64,000 nt of DNA from Rhodobacter sp. (GCA_030065095.1 JASJDP010000027.1:116657-180656); one strand, 5' to 3'. Shown: positions 1 through 11,984, numbered from the stretch's first letter. A program made the numbers and translations. The notes: generated by a model not told the origin, from the letters alone.

Positions 1-2
1 AC

Positions 3-2536
<2,534 letters not shown>

Positions 2537-2562
2537 CTGCGAATCGCATTTTGTTCACATTT

Positions 2563-2577
2563 GTTCCTAAAAAGTTC
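2563..2577 (+). promoter_or_regulatory. LexA (SOS) box, GTTC-N7-GTTC
   Basis: GTTC at 2563-2566 and GTTC at 2574-2577 are separated by exactly seven bases (CTAAAAA). This direct repeat is the established LexA operator of Rhodobacter and other alphaproteobacteria. A further GTTC at 2553 and a GAAC-N7-CAAC near-match at 2601-2615 flank it. It lies about 60 bases before the start of a 40-codon membrane protein gene and after the recG stop. That the box overlaps the promoter is inference; I could not place convincing -35/-10 elements. Confidence 0.7.
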
Positions 2578-2636
2578 TTTACAAATCGACTCAAATTTGA
2601 GAACAAATAGGCAACAAACAACGAAAGCTACCGACA

Positions 2637-2759
2637 ATGTTCACCGATCTGAAATCCGCACTGTCCCGCTCGGCGCCGACGCTGGTGCAGGACCTGGCCG
2701 GGGCCACCGCCCTGGTTTTGATACTGCTCGCCGGATTGTACCTGCCCGTGATGATCTGA
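2637..2759 (+). CDS. SOS-box-preceded 40-aa single-pass membrane protein
   Basis: A 40-codon ORF starts with ATG at 2637 and encodes a short amphipathic N-terminus (MFTDLKSALSRSAPTLVQDL) followed by one predicted transmembrane helix over residues 20-39 (ALVLILLAGLYLP core). It has its own probable LexA box upstream and a strong rho-independent terminator at 2905-2943, so it is likely a monocistronic SOS gene. The ribosome binding site is weak (ACGAAAG about 10 bases upstream). No function can be assigned from sequence. By analogy with Caulobacter SidA (29 aa, LexA-controlled, inhibits division in the membrane) it could be an SOS division inhibitor; that is inference. There is no detectable sequence identity that I can claim to SidA. 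Confidence 0.65.
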   Translation: MFTDLKSALSRSAPTLVQDLAGATALVLILLAGLYLPVMI

Positions 2760-2904
2760 TCTGCCTGCGTCCTGTTTCCGGCCGGTCTCCCGCGTCGTCA
2801 ACTGTCCCTTTGGCCGACGCGCTTGCCGACTGCCTGTCCCTGCCGCCGGCAGAGCGATCCTTCCCGCTCCCGGGCTGGCCGGTAATCTGAACAGACGCCA
2901 CTGA

Positions 2905-2943
2905 CCGCCGCCTCCCTTGTCCCCGGAGTGCGGCGGTTTTTTT
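2905..2943 (+). terminator. Rho-independent terminator after the SOS small gene
   Basis: A GC-rich hairpin (CCGCCGC-CTCC pairing with GGAG-T-GCGGCGG, one bulged base) is followed directly by seven Ts (2937-2943). It is oriented to stop the transcript of the 40-aa gene about 150 bases after its stop codon. The stretch 2760-2904 between them shows no further convincing gene. Confidence 0.85.
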
Positions 2944-2965
2944 GTTGCCCGGGACGGGGGGGTGT

Positions 2966-3415
2966 TCAGGCGCAGGCGGCGCTTTCGGCCCGCGCCATGG
3001 CCTCGGCCGCCGCTTCGAGCGTCAGCATGATCGAGGCGTGGCGGTTCTTGAACTCGCGCGCGGGCATCAGAACCTCGAGCCCGTCGAACGGGGCGTCGGG
3101 GACCGGACCGTCGGATTTCAACATCGCCTTCAGCTGATCGCGGGCGGTTTCGACCTCGGCACGGGTGCGGCCGAGGATATTACCGCCGACGACCGCCGCG
3201 GCGGCCTGACCGAGGGCACAGGCCTTGACGTCCTGGCCATAGCGGGTGATCCGGCCGTTTTCGGTCGAAATGTCGACGGTAACGGTCGAACCGCAAAGCG
3301 GCGAGCGTTTCTTGACCGTCGCCTGAGCGCCGTCCAGCCGGTCGGTCAACGGTATGTCGGCGGCCAGTTCCAGGATTCGGCCGGAATAGAGCTTGATCAG
3401 ATCGGCGTCACTCAT
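2966..3415 (-). CDS. IscU/NifU-N-like Fe-S scaffold protein, atypical ligands
   Basis: A 149-aa protein of the IscU/SufU scaffold superfamily, which assembles Fe-S clusters for transfer to apoproteins. Two of the canonical cysteines are visible, Cys41 in SPLCGSTV and Cys66 in VKACALGQ. The Asp that usually follows the first Cys (CGD) is Ser here, and the third cysteine motif (normally H-C-S) reads RHAS at residues 125-128, so the third ligand is missing; a Cys is the penultimate residue of the protein. The ATG at 3415 is preceded by AGGTGAG; a GTG four codons earlier is less likely. It is divergent from hisI, sharing a 64-bp intergenic promoter region. Function as a full scaffold is therefore uncertain. 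Confidence 0.8.
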   Translation of the reverse strand: MSDADLIKLYSGRILELAADIPLTDRLDGAQATVKKRSPLCGSTVTVDISTENGRITRYGQDVKACALGQAAAAVVGGNILGRTRAEVETARDQLKAMLKSDGPVPDAPFDGLEVLMPAREFKNRHASIMLTLEAAAEAMARAESAACA

Positions 3416-3479
3416 GGCTTTTCTCACCTTGTTCGACCCTCTACATAGGTTGGCGTTTCTGGCTTGAAAAGGAAAACCG

Positions 3480-3836
3480 ATGGCCTTCGATCCCTCGACC
3501 CTGGTCTATGACGCCCGTGGACTGCTGCCGGTGATCGCACAGGAGGCCTCGACGGGCGAGGTGCTGATGCTGGCCTGGATGAACGCCGAGGCGGTGGAGC
3601 GGACGCTTGAGACGGGGCGGGTGACGTATTGGTCGCGGTCGCGGGCGACGTTCTGGGTGAAGGGCGAGACCAGCGGGCACATTCAGGAACTGGTCGATCT
3701 GCGGGTGGATTGCGATCGGGATTGTTTGCTGGCCGTGGTGCGGCAGACGGGACCGGCCTGTCACACGAACCGGAAAAGCTGTTTCTTCACGGCGGTCCGG
3801 GAAGATGAGGAAGTGGAGCTGATGGCGCCGATGTGA
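3480..3836 (+). CDS. hisI: Phosphoribosyl-AMP cyclohydrolase
   Basis: HisI (118 aa) opens the purine ring of phosphoribosyl-AMP in the third step of histidine synthesis. The family's metal-binding signature is visible as VDCDRDCLLAVVRQTG followed by ACHT, and the substrate region as YWSRSRATFWVKGETSGH. It is the stand-alone cyclohydrolase form without the HisE pyrophosphohydrolase domain, as usual in alphaproteobacteria. An AAGGA ribosome binding site precedes the ATG. It is divergent from the Fe-S scaffold gene and convergent with gluQ. No other his genes are in the window. Confidence 0.96.
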   Translation: MAFDPSTLVYDARGLLPVIAQEASTGEVLMLAWMNAEAVERTLETGRVTYWSRSRATFWVKGETSGHIQELVDLRVDCDRDCLLAVVRQTGPACHTNRKSCFFTAVREDEEVELMAPM

Positions 3837-3898
3837 TGAGGTGCCGTTGGGAGGTATATTCTAAGCTCCTGGCTTTGTCAGAGACAATTCCGGCAACA

Positions 3899-4801
3899 CT
3901 AGGACGGGTCCGGACCGCCAAGGCCGACCATGCGGCGGACCTCTGCGGGCGAGAGACCGTCTTCGCGGTAGCGCCGGATCGAGCGGGCGTCGTCGCGTTT
4001 GGCAAGCCGCTTGCCGGCGTCGTCGCGGATCAGGGCGTGGTGGTGATAGACCGGGCGGGGCAGGCCGAGCAGGTCCTGCAGCAGGACATGGATGTGGGTC
4101 GCGTCGAACAGATCGGCGCCGCGGACGACCTCGGTGATGCCTTGTGCGGCGTCGTCGATGACGACCGAAAGATGATAGGACGTGCCGATGTCGCGGCGGG
4201 CGAGAATGACGTCGCCGATGCCGTTGGCGGCGATGACGCCGGAAAGGCAATGGCGGCCGCCGTGAAGGGGGCCGGTCTCGGTGAAGCTCAACGCCGAGGG
4301 AGGCCCCGGACTCAGCCCTGGGCGGCGCTGCCTCTCGAGTCGCCGGACGGCTGCGGAGATGTTCAGCCGGATGACGTCGGTCGAGGCTGCGTCTGACATC
4401 GGCCGGCCGCGGCAGGTGCCGGGGTAGACAAGGCCGTCGGGCCCATGGACCGGCGCACCCTCCTGCGGGGCCGAGAGGGCGGCACGGATGTCGCCGCGCG
4501 AACAGCGGCAGGGGAAACAGAGACCCATGGCAACGAGGCGATCCAGTGCGGCGCGGTAGGCAAGCAGCCTGTCGGATTGGCGCATCACGGGCTTGGGCCA
4601 GTCGAGACCGAGCCAGGCCAGATCATCGTAGATCAGGGCTTCCCATTCGGGTCTCGAGCGTTCGGCATCGATGTCTTCGATCCGCAGCAGCATGGTTCCG
4701 CCGCGTGCGCGGGCGCGGTCAAAGGCGGTGAGGGCGGAAAACGCGTGGCCGAGATGCAGCGGTCCCGTGGGCGAGGGGGCGAATCGCGTGACGTAAGTCA
4801 C
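3899..4801 (-). CDS. gluQ: Glutamyl-Q tRNA(Asp) synthetase
   Basis: A 300-aa paralogue of the glutamyl-tRNA synthetase catalytic core that lacks the anticodon-binding domain; it attaches glutamate to queuosine in tRNA(Asp). The class I signature is HLGH at residues 16-19, and the KMSKS-like loop is KRLAKRD near residue 264. A cysteine cluster (CFPCRCSR, and YPGTCR about 30 residues later) matches the zinc site of the family. Its ATG at 4799-4801 overlaps the stop codon of the upstream methyltransferase, so the two genes are co-transcribed. Confidence 0.95.
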   Translation of the reverse strand: MTYVTRFAPSPTGPLHLGHAFSALTAFDRARARGGTMLLRIEDIDAERSRPEWEALIYDDLAWLGLDWPKPVMRQSDRLLAYRAALDRLVAMGLCFPCRCSRGDIRAALSAPQEGAPVHGPDGLVYPGTCRGRPMSDAASTDVIRLNISAAVRRLERQRRPGLSPGPPSALSFTETGPLHGGRHCLSGVIAANGIGDVILARRDIGTSYHLSVVIDDAAQGITEVVRGADLFDATHIHVLLQDLLGLPRPVYHHHALIRDDAGKRLAKRDDARSIRRYREDGLSPAEVRRMVGLGGPDPS

Positions 4802-5403
4802 GCCTTTTCAAGCACATAGACTTTGGAGTTCGTGCCGAGTTCCGGCAGGTGCGGGCCGTATTCCTCGACCAGGAGCCTGGCCTTGCCGGTGTCGGTGTAG
4901 CTTTTCAGCTTGCCCTCGTAGTCTGGCTCTTCCAGCGCGTGGTCGTTGTAGCTGAGCGTGAACAGCCCGCCGGGTGCAAGCGCGGCCATGATCTCGTCGA
5001 AGACCGAGACCGGCGCGGCCCCGCACCCGATGACCCCGATCGCGGCAATCGCGGCATAGCCCGCGGGAGCCGGGTCGCCGGGGTTGGTGTGGGTCAGTCT
5101 GCGGTAGATGCCTTTTTCCCGGGCGCCTGCCAGCATCTCGGCCGAGGGATCGAGACCGTCGATGGTGGTGAACCCTGCGTTGCGCAAGGCGCCGCCCGAT
5201 ATGCCTGTGCCGCAGCCGAAATCGAGGATCGGGACGGTGAGGTCGGCCATCTGCGACGCCAGCGCGCGCGCAACGCGGCCCGGCGTGGCATAGCCTGCGC
5301 CGGTGACGTCGGCATCGTATTGGTCCGACCAGCGGTCGTAAAAGTCGCGGGTCTCGCCCGCATCGCCGAGATTGTAGACCTTGTCGAAGAATGTCCCTGC
5401 CAT
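4798..5403 (-). CDS. Class I SAM-dependent methyltransferase
   Basis: A 201-aa Rossmann-fold methyltransferase. Motif I is ILDFGCGTG at residues 59-67, the acidic end of strand 2 is IDGLDPSAEM, and the post-motif region LAPGGLFTLSYND is a typical motif III area. The N-terminus (FFDKVYNLGDAGETRDFYDRW) resembles the small-molecule methyltransferases often annotated as 'UbiE-like' or Williams-Beuren-type proteins in Rhodobacteraceae. The substrate cannot be told from sequence. It overlaps gluQ by four bases, and a 23-bp palindrome lies between its start and the trmFO stop. Confidence 0.88.
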   Translation of the reverse strand: MAGTFFDKVYNLGDAGETRDFYDRWSDQYDADVTGAGYATPGRVARALASQMADLTVPILDFGCGTGISGGALRNAGFTTIDGLDPSAEMLAGAREKGIYRRLTHTNPGDPAPAGYAAIAAIGVIGCGAAPVSVFDEIMAALAPGGLFTLSYNDHALEEPDYEGKLKSYTDTGKARLLVEEYGPHLPELGTNSKVYVLEKA

Positions 5404-5455
5404 GGGCGCAGTTTAAGCGCAGGGTGGCTTTGGCGGAACCGGGAAATGCGGACAG

Positions 5456-5478
5456 ACGAATTTTCGTCGAAAATTCGT
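5456..5478. repeat. 23-bp palindromic intergenic repeat, copy 1
   Basis: Two perfect 11-bp arms (ACGAATTTTCG and its reverse complement) surround a single T. It starts 6 bases after the trmFO stop and 53 bases before the methyltransferase start, both on the minus strand. Two further copies with identical arms occur at 24341-24363 and 28584-28606; only the central base differs. Confidence 0.9.
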
Positions 5479-5484
5479 ACGGTG

Positions 5485-6834
5485 TCAGGCGGCGAGCGCG
5501 GTCTGAGACAGCCACGCCGTCCAGGCGGCCTTGGCACGGTCGGTATAGGCCTTGTAGCGTGCCGGGCGGTTGCGGCGGCCGCCGCCGAGATCCACCGGCG
5601 GAAACAGGCCGAAATTGACGTTCATCGGCTGAAATGTCCGGGCCTCTGCGCCGCCGGTGATATGGGTGACAAGCGCGCCCGTCGCCGTTTCCGGCGGCGG
5701 CAGGGCCAGTGATGCGCCGCGCAGGTCCGCCGCGGCGAGGCGGCCCGCCAAGAGCCCCATGGCTGCGGATTCGACATAGCCCTCGACCCCGGTGATTTGG
5801 CCGGCAAAGCGGATATTCGGCTGAGATTTCAGACGCATCCGGGCGTCGATTAATGTGGGCGAATTGATGAAGGTGTTGCGGTGGATGCCACCAAGCCGGG
5901 CGAACCGGGCCTCTTGCAGGCCGGGGATCATGCGCAGCACCTCGGCTTGCGCGCCATATTTCATCTTGGTCTGGAAGCCGACGATGTTGAAAAGCGTGCC
6001 AAGCTTGTTGTCGCGGCGCAACTGCACCACGGCATGCGGTTTTTTGTCCGGATTGTGCGGGTTGGTCAGGCCCACCGGCTTCATCGGTCCATGGCGCAGG
6101 GTTTCGCGGCCGCGTGCCGCCATCACCTCGATCGGCAGGCAGCCGTCGAAATAGCCGGCTGTCTCGCCCGGTTTGAACTGGGTCATTTCGGCGGCCAGGA
6201 GGGCGTCGATGAAGGCGTCGTATTGCGGCTGGTCCATCGGGCAGTTGAGATAGGCGCGGCGGTCCTCCTCGGTTTCGCCCTTGTCGTAGCGGGACTGGAA
6301 CCAGGCTTGGCTCATGTCGATCGACTCGGCATAGACGATGGGGGCGATGGCGTCGAAGAAGGCCAGCGCCTCCGCGCCGGTCTCTGCCCGGATCGCCTGG
6401 GCAAGGGCGCCCGAGGTCAGCGGGCCGGTGGCGATGATCCAGGTACCGGTGCGGGGCAGGGTTGTCAGTTCGCCGCCATTGACGGTGATCCGTGGGTGGG
6501 CGCGGAGGCGGTTCGTCACGGCCTGGGCAAAGGGGTCGCGATCGACGGCGAGCGCGCCTCCGGCAGGCAGCGCGTGGGCATCGGCCATCTCCATGATCAG
6601 GCTGTCTGCCGCACGCATCTCCCAGTGCAGCAGGCCCACGGCGTTCTGTTCGTCGTCATCCGAGCGGAACGAGTTGGAACAGACCATCTCGGCCAAATTG
6701 CCGGTGCGGTGGGCGAAGGTGCCTGTCTCGGGGCGCATTTCGTGGATCACCACGTCGAGCCCCGCATTGGCGGCCTGCCAGGCGGCTTCGGACCCGGCCA
6801 TGCCGCCGCCGGCGATGTTCAGAACACAAGACAT
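5485..6834 (-). CDS. trmFO: Folate/FAD-dependent tRNA (uracil-54-C5) methyltransferase
   Basis: TrmFO (449 aa) makes 5-methyluridine at position 54 of tRNA using methylene-tetrahydrofolate and FADH2. The N-terminal FAD-binding motif is [11 protein letters not shown] (residues 9-19). The conserved [10 protein letters not shown] segment and the [17 protein letters not shown] segment, each with a conserved Cys of the family, are present, as is GMAGLLAGR-like C-terminal FAD contact sequence ([12 protein letters not shown]). Length and motifs match the family. It precedes the methyltransferase and gluQ on the same strand, so three tRNA-related or modification genes lie together. Confidence 0.96.
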   Translation of the reverse strand: MSCVLNIAGGGMAGSEAAWQAANAGLDVVIHEMRPETGTFAHRTGNLAEMVCSNSFRSDDDEQNAVGLLHWEMRAADSLIMEMADAHALPAGGALAVDRDPFAQAVTNRLRAHPRITVNGGELTTLPRTGTWIIATGPLTSGALAQAIRAETGAEALAFFDAIAPIVYAESIDMSQAWFQSRYDKGETEEDRRAYLNCPMDQPQYDAFIDALLAAEMTQFKPGETAGYFDGCLPIEVMAARGRETLRHGPMKPVGLTNPHNPDKKPHAVVQLRRDNKLGTLFNIVGFQTKMKYGAQAEVLRMIPGLQEARFARLGGIHRNTFINSPTLIDARMRLKSQPNIRFAGQITGVEGYVESAAMGLLAGRLAAADLRGASLALPPPETATGALVTHITGGAEARTFQPMNVNFGLFPPVDLGGGRRNRPARYKAYTDRAKAAWTAWLSQTALAA

Positions 6835-6873
6835 GCGCCCGGGTTTAGGGGACCGGGCACAGGAAGGAAAGGC

Positions 6874-7518
6874 TCAGGAATGGGTGAGCGCCGGGATCGT
6901 CTCGGTCTCGTCCCAAAGATCGGCGAAGAGGTTGTCGACATCGTCGGCGTCGTGATCGGGTGTGCATTCGTAGATGTCGATTTCACCGGTGGCGTGGGCC
7001 ACTCCGGTCAGGATCGCCCGGCCGGGCTTGGCGGCGCGGGGCCGGGCGTTGGCGCCATCCAGGCTGCTGAACTCGTCCTTATGGACGCGTCGCGGCATGA
7101 CCTTGCGGCGCCAGACACGCACCTGGGCGCCGGCGCCCTGTTCGGTCACGGCGATCATCAGGACCGCGCCGAGAAGCGCCATATCGCGCCAGAAATCGTT
7201 GAGCGCGGCCGCGCTGGACAGATCGTAGTGCAGGAACCCGGACCAGAACAGGTAGATCGCGAGCAAGAGCGCGGCGGGGCGGACCAGCACACCCACCATG
7301 ATCGCGAAGGCCGTGAGGTAGAGGTAGACGGTGGTGATGAACTGCGCCTGATCGTGCGGCAGGATCGGGTCGAGGAAGGTGCGGCTGGCGGGGTCGAACA
7401 CGAGCCCGGTGGCCATGGCGAGGAAGTAGCTGGCGATCAGGATCCGGACGATCGCGACGATAGTCCGGGACATCATGACGCCGACTTCGACCGGACGGAC
7501 TGCACGTGTATTCAACAT
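6874..7518 (-). CDS. DoxX-like integral membrane protein
   Basis: A 214-aa protein with about four predicted transmembrane helices between residues 18 and 130 (for example VAIVRILIASYFLAMATGLV and FIMVGVLVRPAALLLAIYLF-type segments), followed by a long soluble, acidic C-terminal tail of about 80 residues ending in FADLWDETETIPALTHS. The membrane part resembles the DoxX/TMEM family. I chose ATG at 7518, preceded by GGGAA, because upstream in-frame sequence looks non-coding. It follows gyrA on the same strand after a 191-bp gap. Function unknown. Confidence 0.72.
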   Translation of the reverse strand: MLNTRAVRPVEVGVMMSRTIVAIVRILIASYFLAMATGLVFDPASRTFLDPILPHDQAQFITTVYLYLTAFAIMVGVLVRPAALLLAIYLFWSGFLHYDLSSAAALNDFWRDMALLGAVLMIAVTEQGAGAQVRVWRRKVMPRRVHKDEFSSLDGANARPRAAKPGRAILTGVAHATGEIDIYECTPDHDADDVDNLFADLWDETETIPALTHS

Positions 7519-7709
7519 CTTTACATTTCCCAGTTTGACAGCGCCCCACGGCTTGAGGGTAGTTGCTTGGCGGATGCGGGCCCTGGCAGGGCGCAATTCG
7601 GGCCAATTCTGGGAATGTGCCGCAATCGCGCCGCGTTTGCGGGTCAATGCCGCGGAATGGGCGCAATTGTCCCGGGATTCGCGTCAGCCGGGTGCCGTTG
7701 CGGCTTCGA

Positions 7710-10463
7710 TCAGGCCTCGCCGTCGTCTTCGCTCTGCTCGGCGATCCAGGCGACCGAAACGACTTCTTCGCCCCTGGCGGTGTCGAACACCTTGACCCCG
7801 CCGGCCCCGCGCGAGCGGAAACTGATACCGTCGATGGGGCACCGGATCGACTGGCCGGTGGAGGTGACCAGCATGATCTGGTCGTCCATGTCGACCGGGA
7901 AGGACGCCACCAGCCGCCCCCCGCGCATCGCCTTGTCCATAGCTGCCACGCCCTGGCCGCCTCGGCCCCGGACCGGATAGTCGTGCGAGGAACTGAGCTT
8001 GCCCGCGCCCTGGGCGGTGATCGTCAGGATCAGGTCCTCGGCCGCCGACATCTCGGCATAGCGTTCCTGGGGCAGGGCGACGTCGGCCACGGCCTCGTCA
8101 TCCTCGGCGGTTTCGGCGCCTTCGGCATCCTCGGCCATGCCCGCGACGGCCCGGCGCATCTTGAGATAGGCGGCGCGTTCCTCGGGGCTGGCGCGGAAGT
8201 GGCGGATCACGGCCATCGAGACGACCCTGTCGCCCTCGGCCAGGCGGATCCCGCGCACGCCGGTCGAATCGCGGCCCTTGAAGATGCGCACCTCGGTCGT
8301 CGGAAAGCGGATCGCGCGGCCGGCCGACGTGACCAGCATCACGTCGTCGTCCTCGGTCGCGATGCGCGCATTCACCAGACGGACGCCCTCGGGCAGCTTC
8401 ATCGCAATCTTGCCGTTGGCGCGCACATTGGTGAAATCGCTCAGCGCATTGCGCCGCACGTCGCCCTCGGTCGTGGCGAAGACGATCTGCAGGTCGTCCC
8501 ATTCCTCTTCCGGCTTGTCGACCGGCATGATCGCGGCGATCGAGACGCCTTGCGGGATCGGCAGGATCTGAACGATCGGCCGTCCCTTGGCCGTCCGCCC
8601 GCCCGAGGGCAGGCGCCAGGTCTTCAGCTTGTAGGCCATCCCGTCGGTGGTGAAGAACAACAGCTGCGTATGCGTGTTGGCGACGAACAGCGTGGTGACC
8701 ACGTCCTCTTCTTTCGTCGCCATGCCGGAAAGGCCCTTGCCGCCGCGGCGCTGGCTGCGGAATTCGGCCAGCGGCGTGCGCTTGATGTAGCCCGATTGCG
8801 TGACCGTCACGACCATGTCTTCGCGCTCGATCAGGTCCTCGTCTTCCATGTCGCCGGACCAGTCGACGATTTCGGTGCGGCGGGGCACGGCGAACTGGTC
8901 GCGCACCTCCTTCAGCTCGTCCGAGATGATCGCCATGATCCGGGTGCGCGAACGCAGAATATCGAGGTAATCCTTGATCTTGCCGGCTAGCTCTTCCAGT
9001 TCGTCGGTGACCTCCTTGACGCCAAGTTGCGTCAGACGCTGAAGCCGCAGGTCGAGGATTGCGCGCGCCTGGGTCTCGGACAGGTAATAGGTGCCGTCGT
9101 CGTTGATCGTGTGGCTCGGGTCGTCGATCAGCCGGATGTAGTCGGCGATGTCCTGGGCGGGCCAGCGGCGTTCCATCAGTCTTTGCCGCGCCTCGGCGGC
9201 GTCGGTGCTGGCGCGGATCGTCGCGACGACCTCGTCGACATTGCTGACGGCGACTGCGAGGCCGCAGAGAACATGCGATCGTTCACGCGCCTTGCGCAGG
9301 TCGAAGGCCGTTCGCCGCGCGACAACTTCTTCGCGGAAGCTAATGAAATACCTCAGGAAGTCACGCAGTGTCAGCTGTTCCGGACGGCCGCCGTTCAGCG
9401 CCAGCATGTTGCAGCCGAACGAGGTCTGCATCGGGGTGAACCGGTAGAGTTGGTTCAGCACCACATCGGGCGTCGCATCGCGCTTCAGCTCGATCACGAC
9501 CCGCACGCCGACGCGGTCGGATTCGTCCTGCACATGGGCGATGCCCTCGAGCTTTTTCTCCTTTGCGAGATCGGCGATGCGCTCGACCAGATTGGCCTTG
9601 TTCACCTGATAGGGGATCTCGTCCAACACGATGGCAAAGCGATCCTTGCGGATCTCTTCGATCCGGGATTTGGCACGGATGATCACGCTGCCGCGGCCCT
9701 CGGTATAGGCCTTGCGGGCGCCGGATCGGCCCAGAATCACGCCGCCGGTGGGAAAATCGGGGCCGGGGACATATTCCATCAGCGCCATCGAATCGAGGTC
9801 GGGATCGTCGATCAGGGCAAGGGTGGCGTCGACGACCTCGCCCAGATTATGTGGCGGGATGTTGGTGGCCATGCCCACGGCAATGCCGCCCGCGCCGTTG
9901 ACCAGCATGTTGGGAAAGCGCGCCGGCAGGACCGTCGGTTCCAGGTCCTTGCCGTCGTAATTGTCCTGGAAATCGACGGTATCTTTCTCAATATCGGCAA
10001 GCAAGGCATTGGCCGGCTTGTCCATTCTGACTTCGGTATAGCGCATGGCCGCCGGATTGTCGCCGTCCATCGAGCCGAAATTCCCCTGGCCGTCCAGAAG
10101 CGGCAGGGACATCGAGAAATCCTGTGCCATGCGAACCAGCGCGTCGTAGATCGCGCTGTCGCCGTGGGGATGGTATTTGCCCATCACGTCGCCGACGGGG
10201 CGGGCGGATTTGCGGTATGCCTTGTCGTGGGTATTGCCGGTTTCGTGCATGGCATAGAGGATTCGCCGGTGCACAGGTTTTAGGCCGTCGCGCAGGTCGG
10301 GAATGGCGCGGCTGACGATCACGCTCATCGCGTAGTCGAGATAGGACGACTTCATCTCGCTTTCGATGGCGATCGACGGGCCGTCATACGCGGGCCGTTC
10401 GGGCGTCGATTCGTCTTCGTTTTCAGGGGGCTCCGGCGTGTCGCTCACGTACCTCTCCGCCAT
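7710..10463 (-). CDS. gyrA: DNA gyrase subunit A
   Basis: GyrA (917 aa) is the breakage-reunion subunit of DNA gyrase. The catalytic tyrosine is Tyr142 in [10 protein letters not shown] (Escherichia coli Tyr122). The quinolone-resistance region reads [17 protein letters not shown], with Ser103 and Asp107 at the positions of E. coli Ser83 and Asp87, which are the sensitive, wild-type residues. The C-terminal beta-pinwheel repeats include the GyrA box QRRGGKG (motif around residue 570). An acidic insert ([16 protein letters not shown]) sits between C-terminal blades. The protein starts with a disordered acidic N-terminus before the conserved [18 protein letters not shown]. Confidence 0.98.
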   Translation of the reverse strand: MAERYVSDTPEPPENEDESTPERPAYDGPSIAIESEMKSSYLDYAMSVIVSRAIPDLRDGLKPVHRRILYAMHETGNTHDKAYRKSARPVGDVMGKYHPHGDSAIYDALVRMAQDFSMSLPLLDGQGNFGSMDGDNPAAMRYTEVRMDKPANALLADIEKDTVDFQDNYDGKDLEPTVLPARFPNMLVNGAGGIAVGMATNIPPHNLGEVVDATLALIDDPDLDSMALMEYVPGPDFPTGGVILGRSGARKAYTEGRGSVIIRAKSRIEEIRKDRFAIVLDEIPYQVNKANLVERIADLAKEKKLEGIAHVQDESDRVGVRVVIELKRDATPDVVLNQLYRFTPMQTSFGCNMLALNGGRPEQLTLRDFLRYFISFREEVVARRTAFDLRKARERSHVLCGLAVAVSNVDEVVATIRASTDAAEARQRLMERRWPAQDIADYIRLIDDPSHTINDDGTYYLSETQARAILDLRLQRLTQLGVKEVTDELEELAGKIKDYLDILRSRTRIMAIISDELKEVRDQFAVPRRTEIVDWSGDMEDEDLIEREDMVVTVTQSGYIKRTPLAEFRSQRRGGKGLSGMATKEEDVVTTLFVANTHTQLLFFTTDGMAYKLKTWRLPSGGRTAKGRPIVQILPIPQGVSIAAIMPVDKPEEEWDDLQIVFATTEGDVRRNALSDFTNVRANGKIAMKLPEGVRLVNARIATEDDDVMLVTSAGRAIRFPTTEVRIFKGRDSTGVRGIRLAEGDRVVSMAVIRHFRASPEERAAYLKMRRAVAGMAEDAEGAETAEDDEAVADVALPQERYAEMSAAEDLILTITAQGAGKLSSSHDYPVRGRGGQGVAAMDKAMRGGRLVASFPVDMDDQIMLVTSTGQSIRCPIDGISFRSRGAGGVKVFDTARGEEVVSVAWIAEQSEDDGEA

Positions 10464-10494
10464 TTGTGATGGGCGCTATATATTGTTGTGCTTC

Positions 10495-10524
10495 AGTATA
10501 CCCCGGTGCCTATCTTGGGTGCAA
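10495..10524 (-). promoter_or_regulatory. Candidate sigma-70-type promoter of gyrA
   Basis: Read on the minus strand, TTGCAC (10524-10519) and TATACT (10500-10495) are separated by 18 bases, a plausible housekeeping promoter, 32 bases upstream of the gyrA start. The -10 matches five of six consensus positions; the -35 is weaker. Prediction only. Confidence 0.5.
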
Positions 10525-10643
10525 TGGGTGCCTGTCGATTGGTCAGCAGCCAAAGGGATAGAGTGATAACATATTGTTTTTATTGAAAACAAGCCGCGCT
10601 GTGGCATCATGGAGCAGAACCAATCAAAAAAGGAGGCAGCAGA

Positions 10644-10913
10644 GTGGCGACATCCGAGACCGAGTTGATGCTGAAGGGATACGGGCTGACCACGGCGGAA
10701 TTCTTCTATCGGATGCCCGATTTCCAGAACGTTCTGAATACCTTCATCTGGCAGGATTACGATCTGGCCCCCGACCATCCGAGGCTGTTCAAGTTCATCG
10801 AGTTCTGGCAGGACGAGATCGAAGGGCCGCTGCATTCGGTGCGATTCACGCATCGCAAGATGATCGGGCCCGGTGAGTGGCGGAACGTGACCGGGGAATT
10901 CACCCTGCACTAG
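10644..10913 (+). CDS. usg: Usg family protein
   Basis: An 89-aa protein of the alphaproteobacterial Usg family, first named for lying upstream of trpF. The family core is clear: GLTTAEFFYRMPDF, FIWQDYDLAPDHP and EGPLHSVRFTH. Its function is not established. The start is a GTG with a perfect AGGAGG ribosome binding site at 10631-10636. Here it is detached from tryptophan genes, divergent from gyrA and convergent with ornithine cyclodeaminase (3 bp between stop codons). Confidence 0.92.
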   Translation: MATSETELMLKGYGLTTAEFFYRMPDFQNVLNTFIWQDYDLAPDHPRLFKFIEFWQDEIEGPLHSVRFTHRKMIGPGEWRNVTGEFTLH

Positions 10914-10916
10914 CGC

Positions 10917-11972
10917 TCAGGCGGCAAGCCCCGGTGCGGCGCGTTGCAGCATGCCGAACAGATCGCGCGGATCCTCCGGATCGGCCAGAAGGTCGAGTTT
11001 TTCCTCAATGCCAGCCGATTGGACCTGTTCCTTGATGTAGCGTAGGGCCGAGAAATCCTCGATGGCGAAGCCGACGCTGTCGAACAGCGTGATCTGCCGG
11101 GCGTTGCTGCGGCCCGGCGCCAAACCTGACACGACCTGCCAAAGCTCGGTGACGGGGTGATCCGGGTCGAGTTGCTGAATCTCGCCCTCGATCCTGGTCT
11201 GGGGCGCGTATTCGACGAAGATCTCGCTGCGTCTCAGGATGTCTTGGTGCAGTTCGGTCTTGCCGGGGCAGTCCCCGCCGACGGCGTTCAGATGCTGACC
11301 GCTGCCTACCAGATTGTCGGTCAGGATCGTTGCGAACTGCTTGTCGGCCGTACAAGTTGTGACGATGTCGGTCCCCTCGACGGCCTCCTCGGCCGTGTGG
11401 CAGGCGTGGACCGTAAGGCCGGAATGCGCGAGGTTGCGCATCGCCTTGGCGGTCGCGGCAGGGTCGATGTCATATAGCCGCACGGTATCGATGCCGCAGA
11501 CCGCCTGGAACGCCGTCGCCTGAAACTCGGCCTGGGCGCCATTGCCGACGATCGCCATGGTGCGGCTCTCGGGCCGGGCGAGATGCCTGGCGGCGAGGGC
11601 CGACATCGCGGCGGTCCGGATCGCGGTGAGCAATGTCATCTCGGTCAGCAACACCGGATAACCGGTATTCATATCGGCGAGAAGCCCAAAGGCCGCAACG
11701 GTTTGCAGACCGTCCTTCATGTTTTTGGGATGGCCGTTGACGTATTTGAAGGCATAGAGCGCATCATCTGCAACAGGCATCAACTCGATCACTCCGACAT
11801 CGCTGTGGGCAGCCACCCGCGGCGTCTTGTCGAAGCTGGTCCAGCGCAGGAAATCCTCCTCGATGCATGCGGCGAGGTCGCGCATCATCTGCCGCAGACC
11901 GATGCGGTGGACGAGCTGCATCATGGTGTCGACGCTGACGAAAGGGACATAGGCGCGGGGGCTGGGCTGCAT
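10917..11972 (-). CDS. ocd: Ornithine cyclodeaminase
   Basis: A 351-aa enzyme of the ornithine cyclodeaminase/mu-crystallin family, which converts ornithine to proline and ammonia using bound NAD. The N-terminal part has KYVNGHPKN (substrate and cofactor contacts) and the Rossmann part has MAIVGNGAQAEFQA near residue 140. It lies 12 bases after the arginase stop, so the operon would take arginine to ornithine and on to proline. The ATG at 11972 has GGAGG five bases upstream; a TTG four codons earlier would overlap that ribosome site and is less likely. Confidence 0.94.
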   Translation of the reverse strand: MQPSPRAYVPFVSVDTMMQLVHRIGLRQMMRDLAACIEEDFLRWTSFDKTPRVAAHSDVGVIELMPVADDALYAFKYVNGHPKNMKDGLQTVAAFGLLADMNTGYPVLLTEMTLLTAIRTAAMSALAARHLARPESRTMAIVGNGAQAEFQATAFQAVCGIDTVRLYDIDPAATAKAMRNLAHSGLTVHACHTAEEAVEGTDIVTTCTADKQFATILTDNLVGSGQHLNAVGGDCPGKTELHQDILRRSEIFVEYAPQTRIEGEIQQLDPDHPVTELWQVVSGLAPGRSNARQITLFDSVGFAIEDFSALRYIKEQVQSAGIEEKLDLLADPEDPRDLFGMLQRAAPGLAA

Positions 11973-11984
11973 TGCGGCCTCCAA

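Noticed and set aside
5881..7980. 699-codon plus-strand frame opposite trmFO and the DoxX-like gene
   Set aside because: Antisense artefact of GC-rich codon usage; no domain, and it crosses the ends of real genes.
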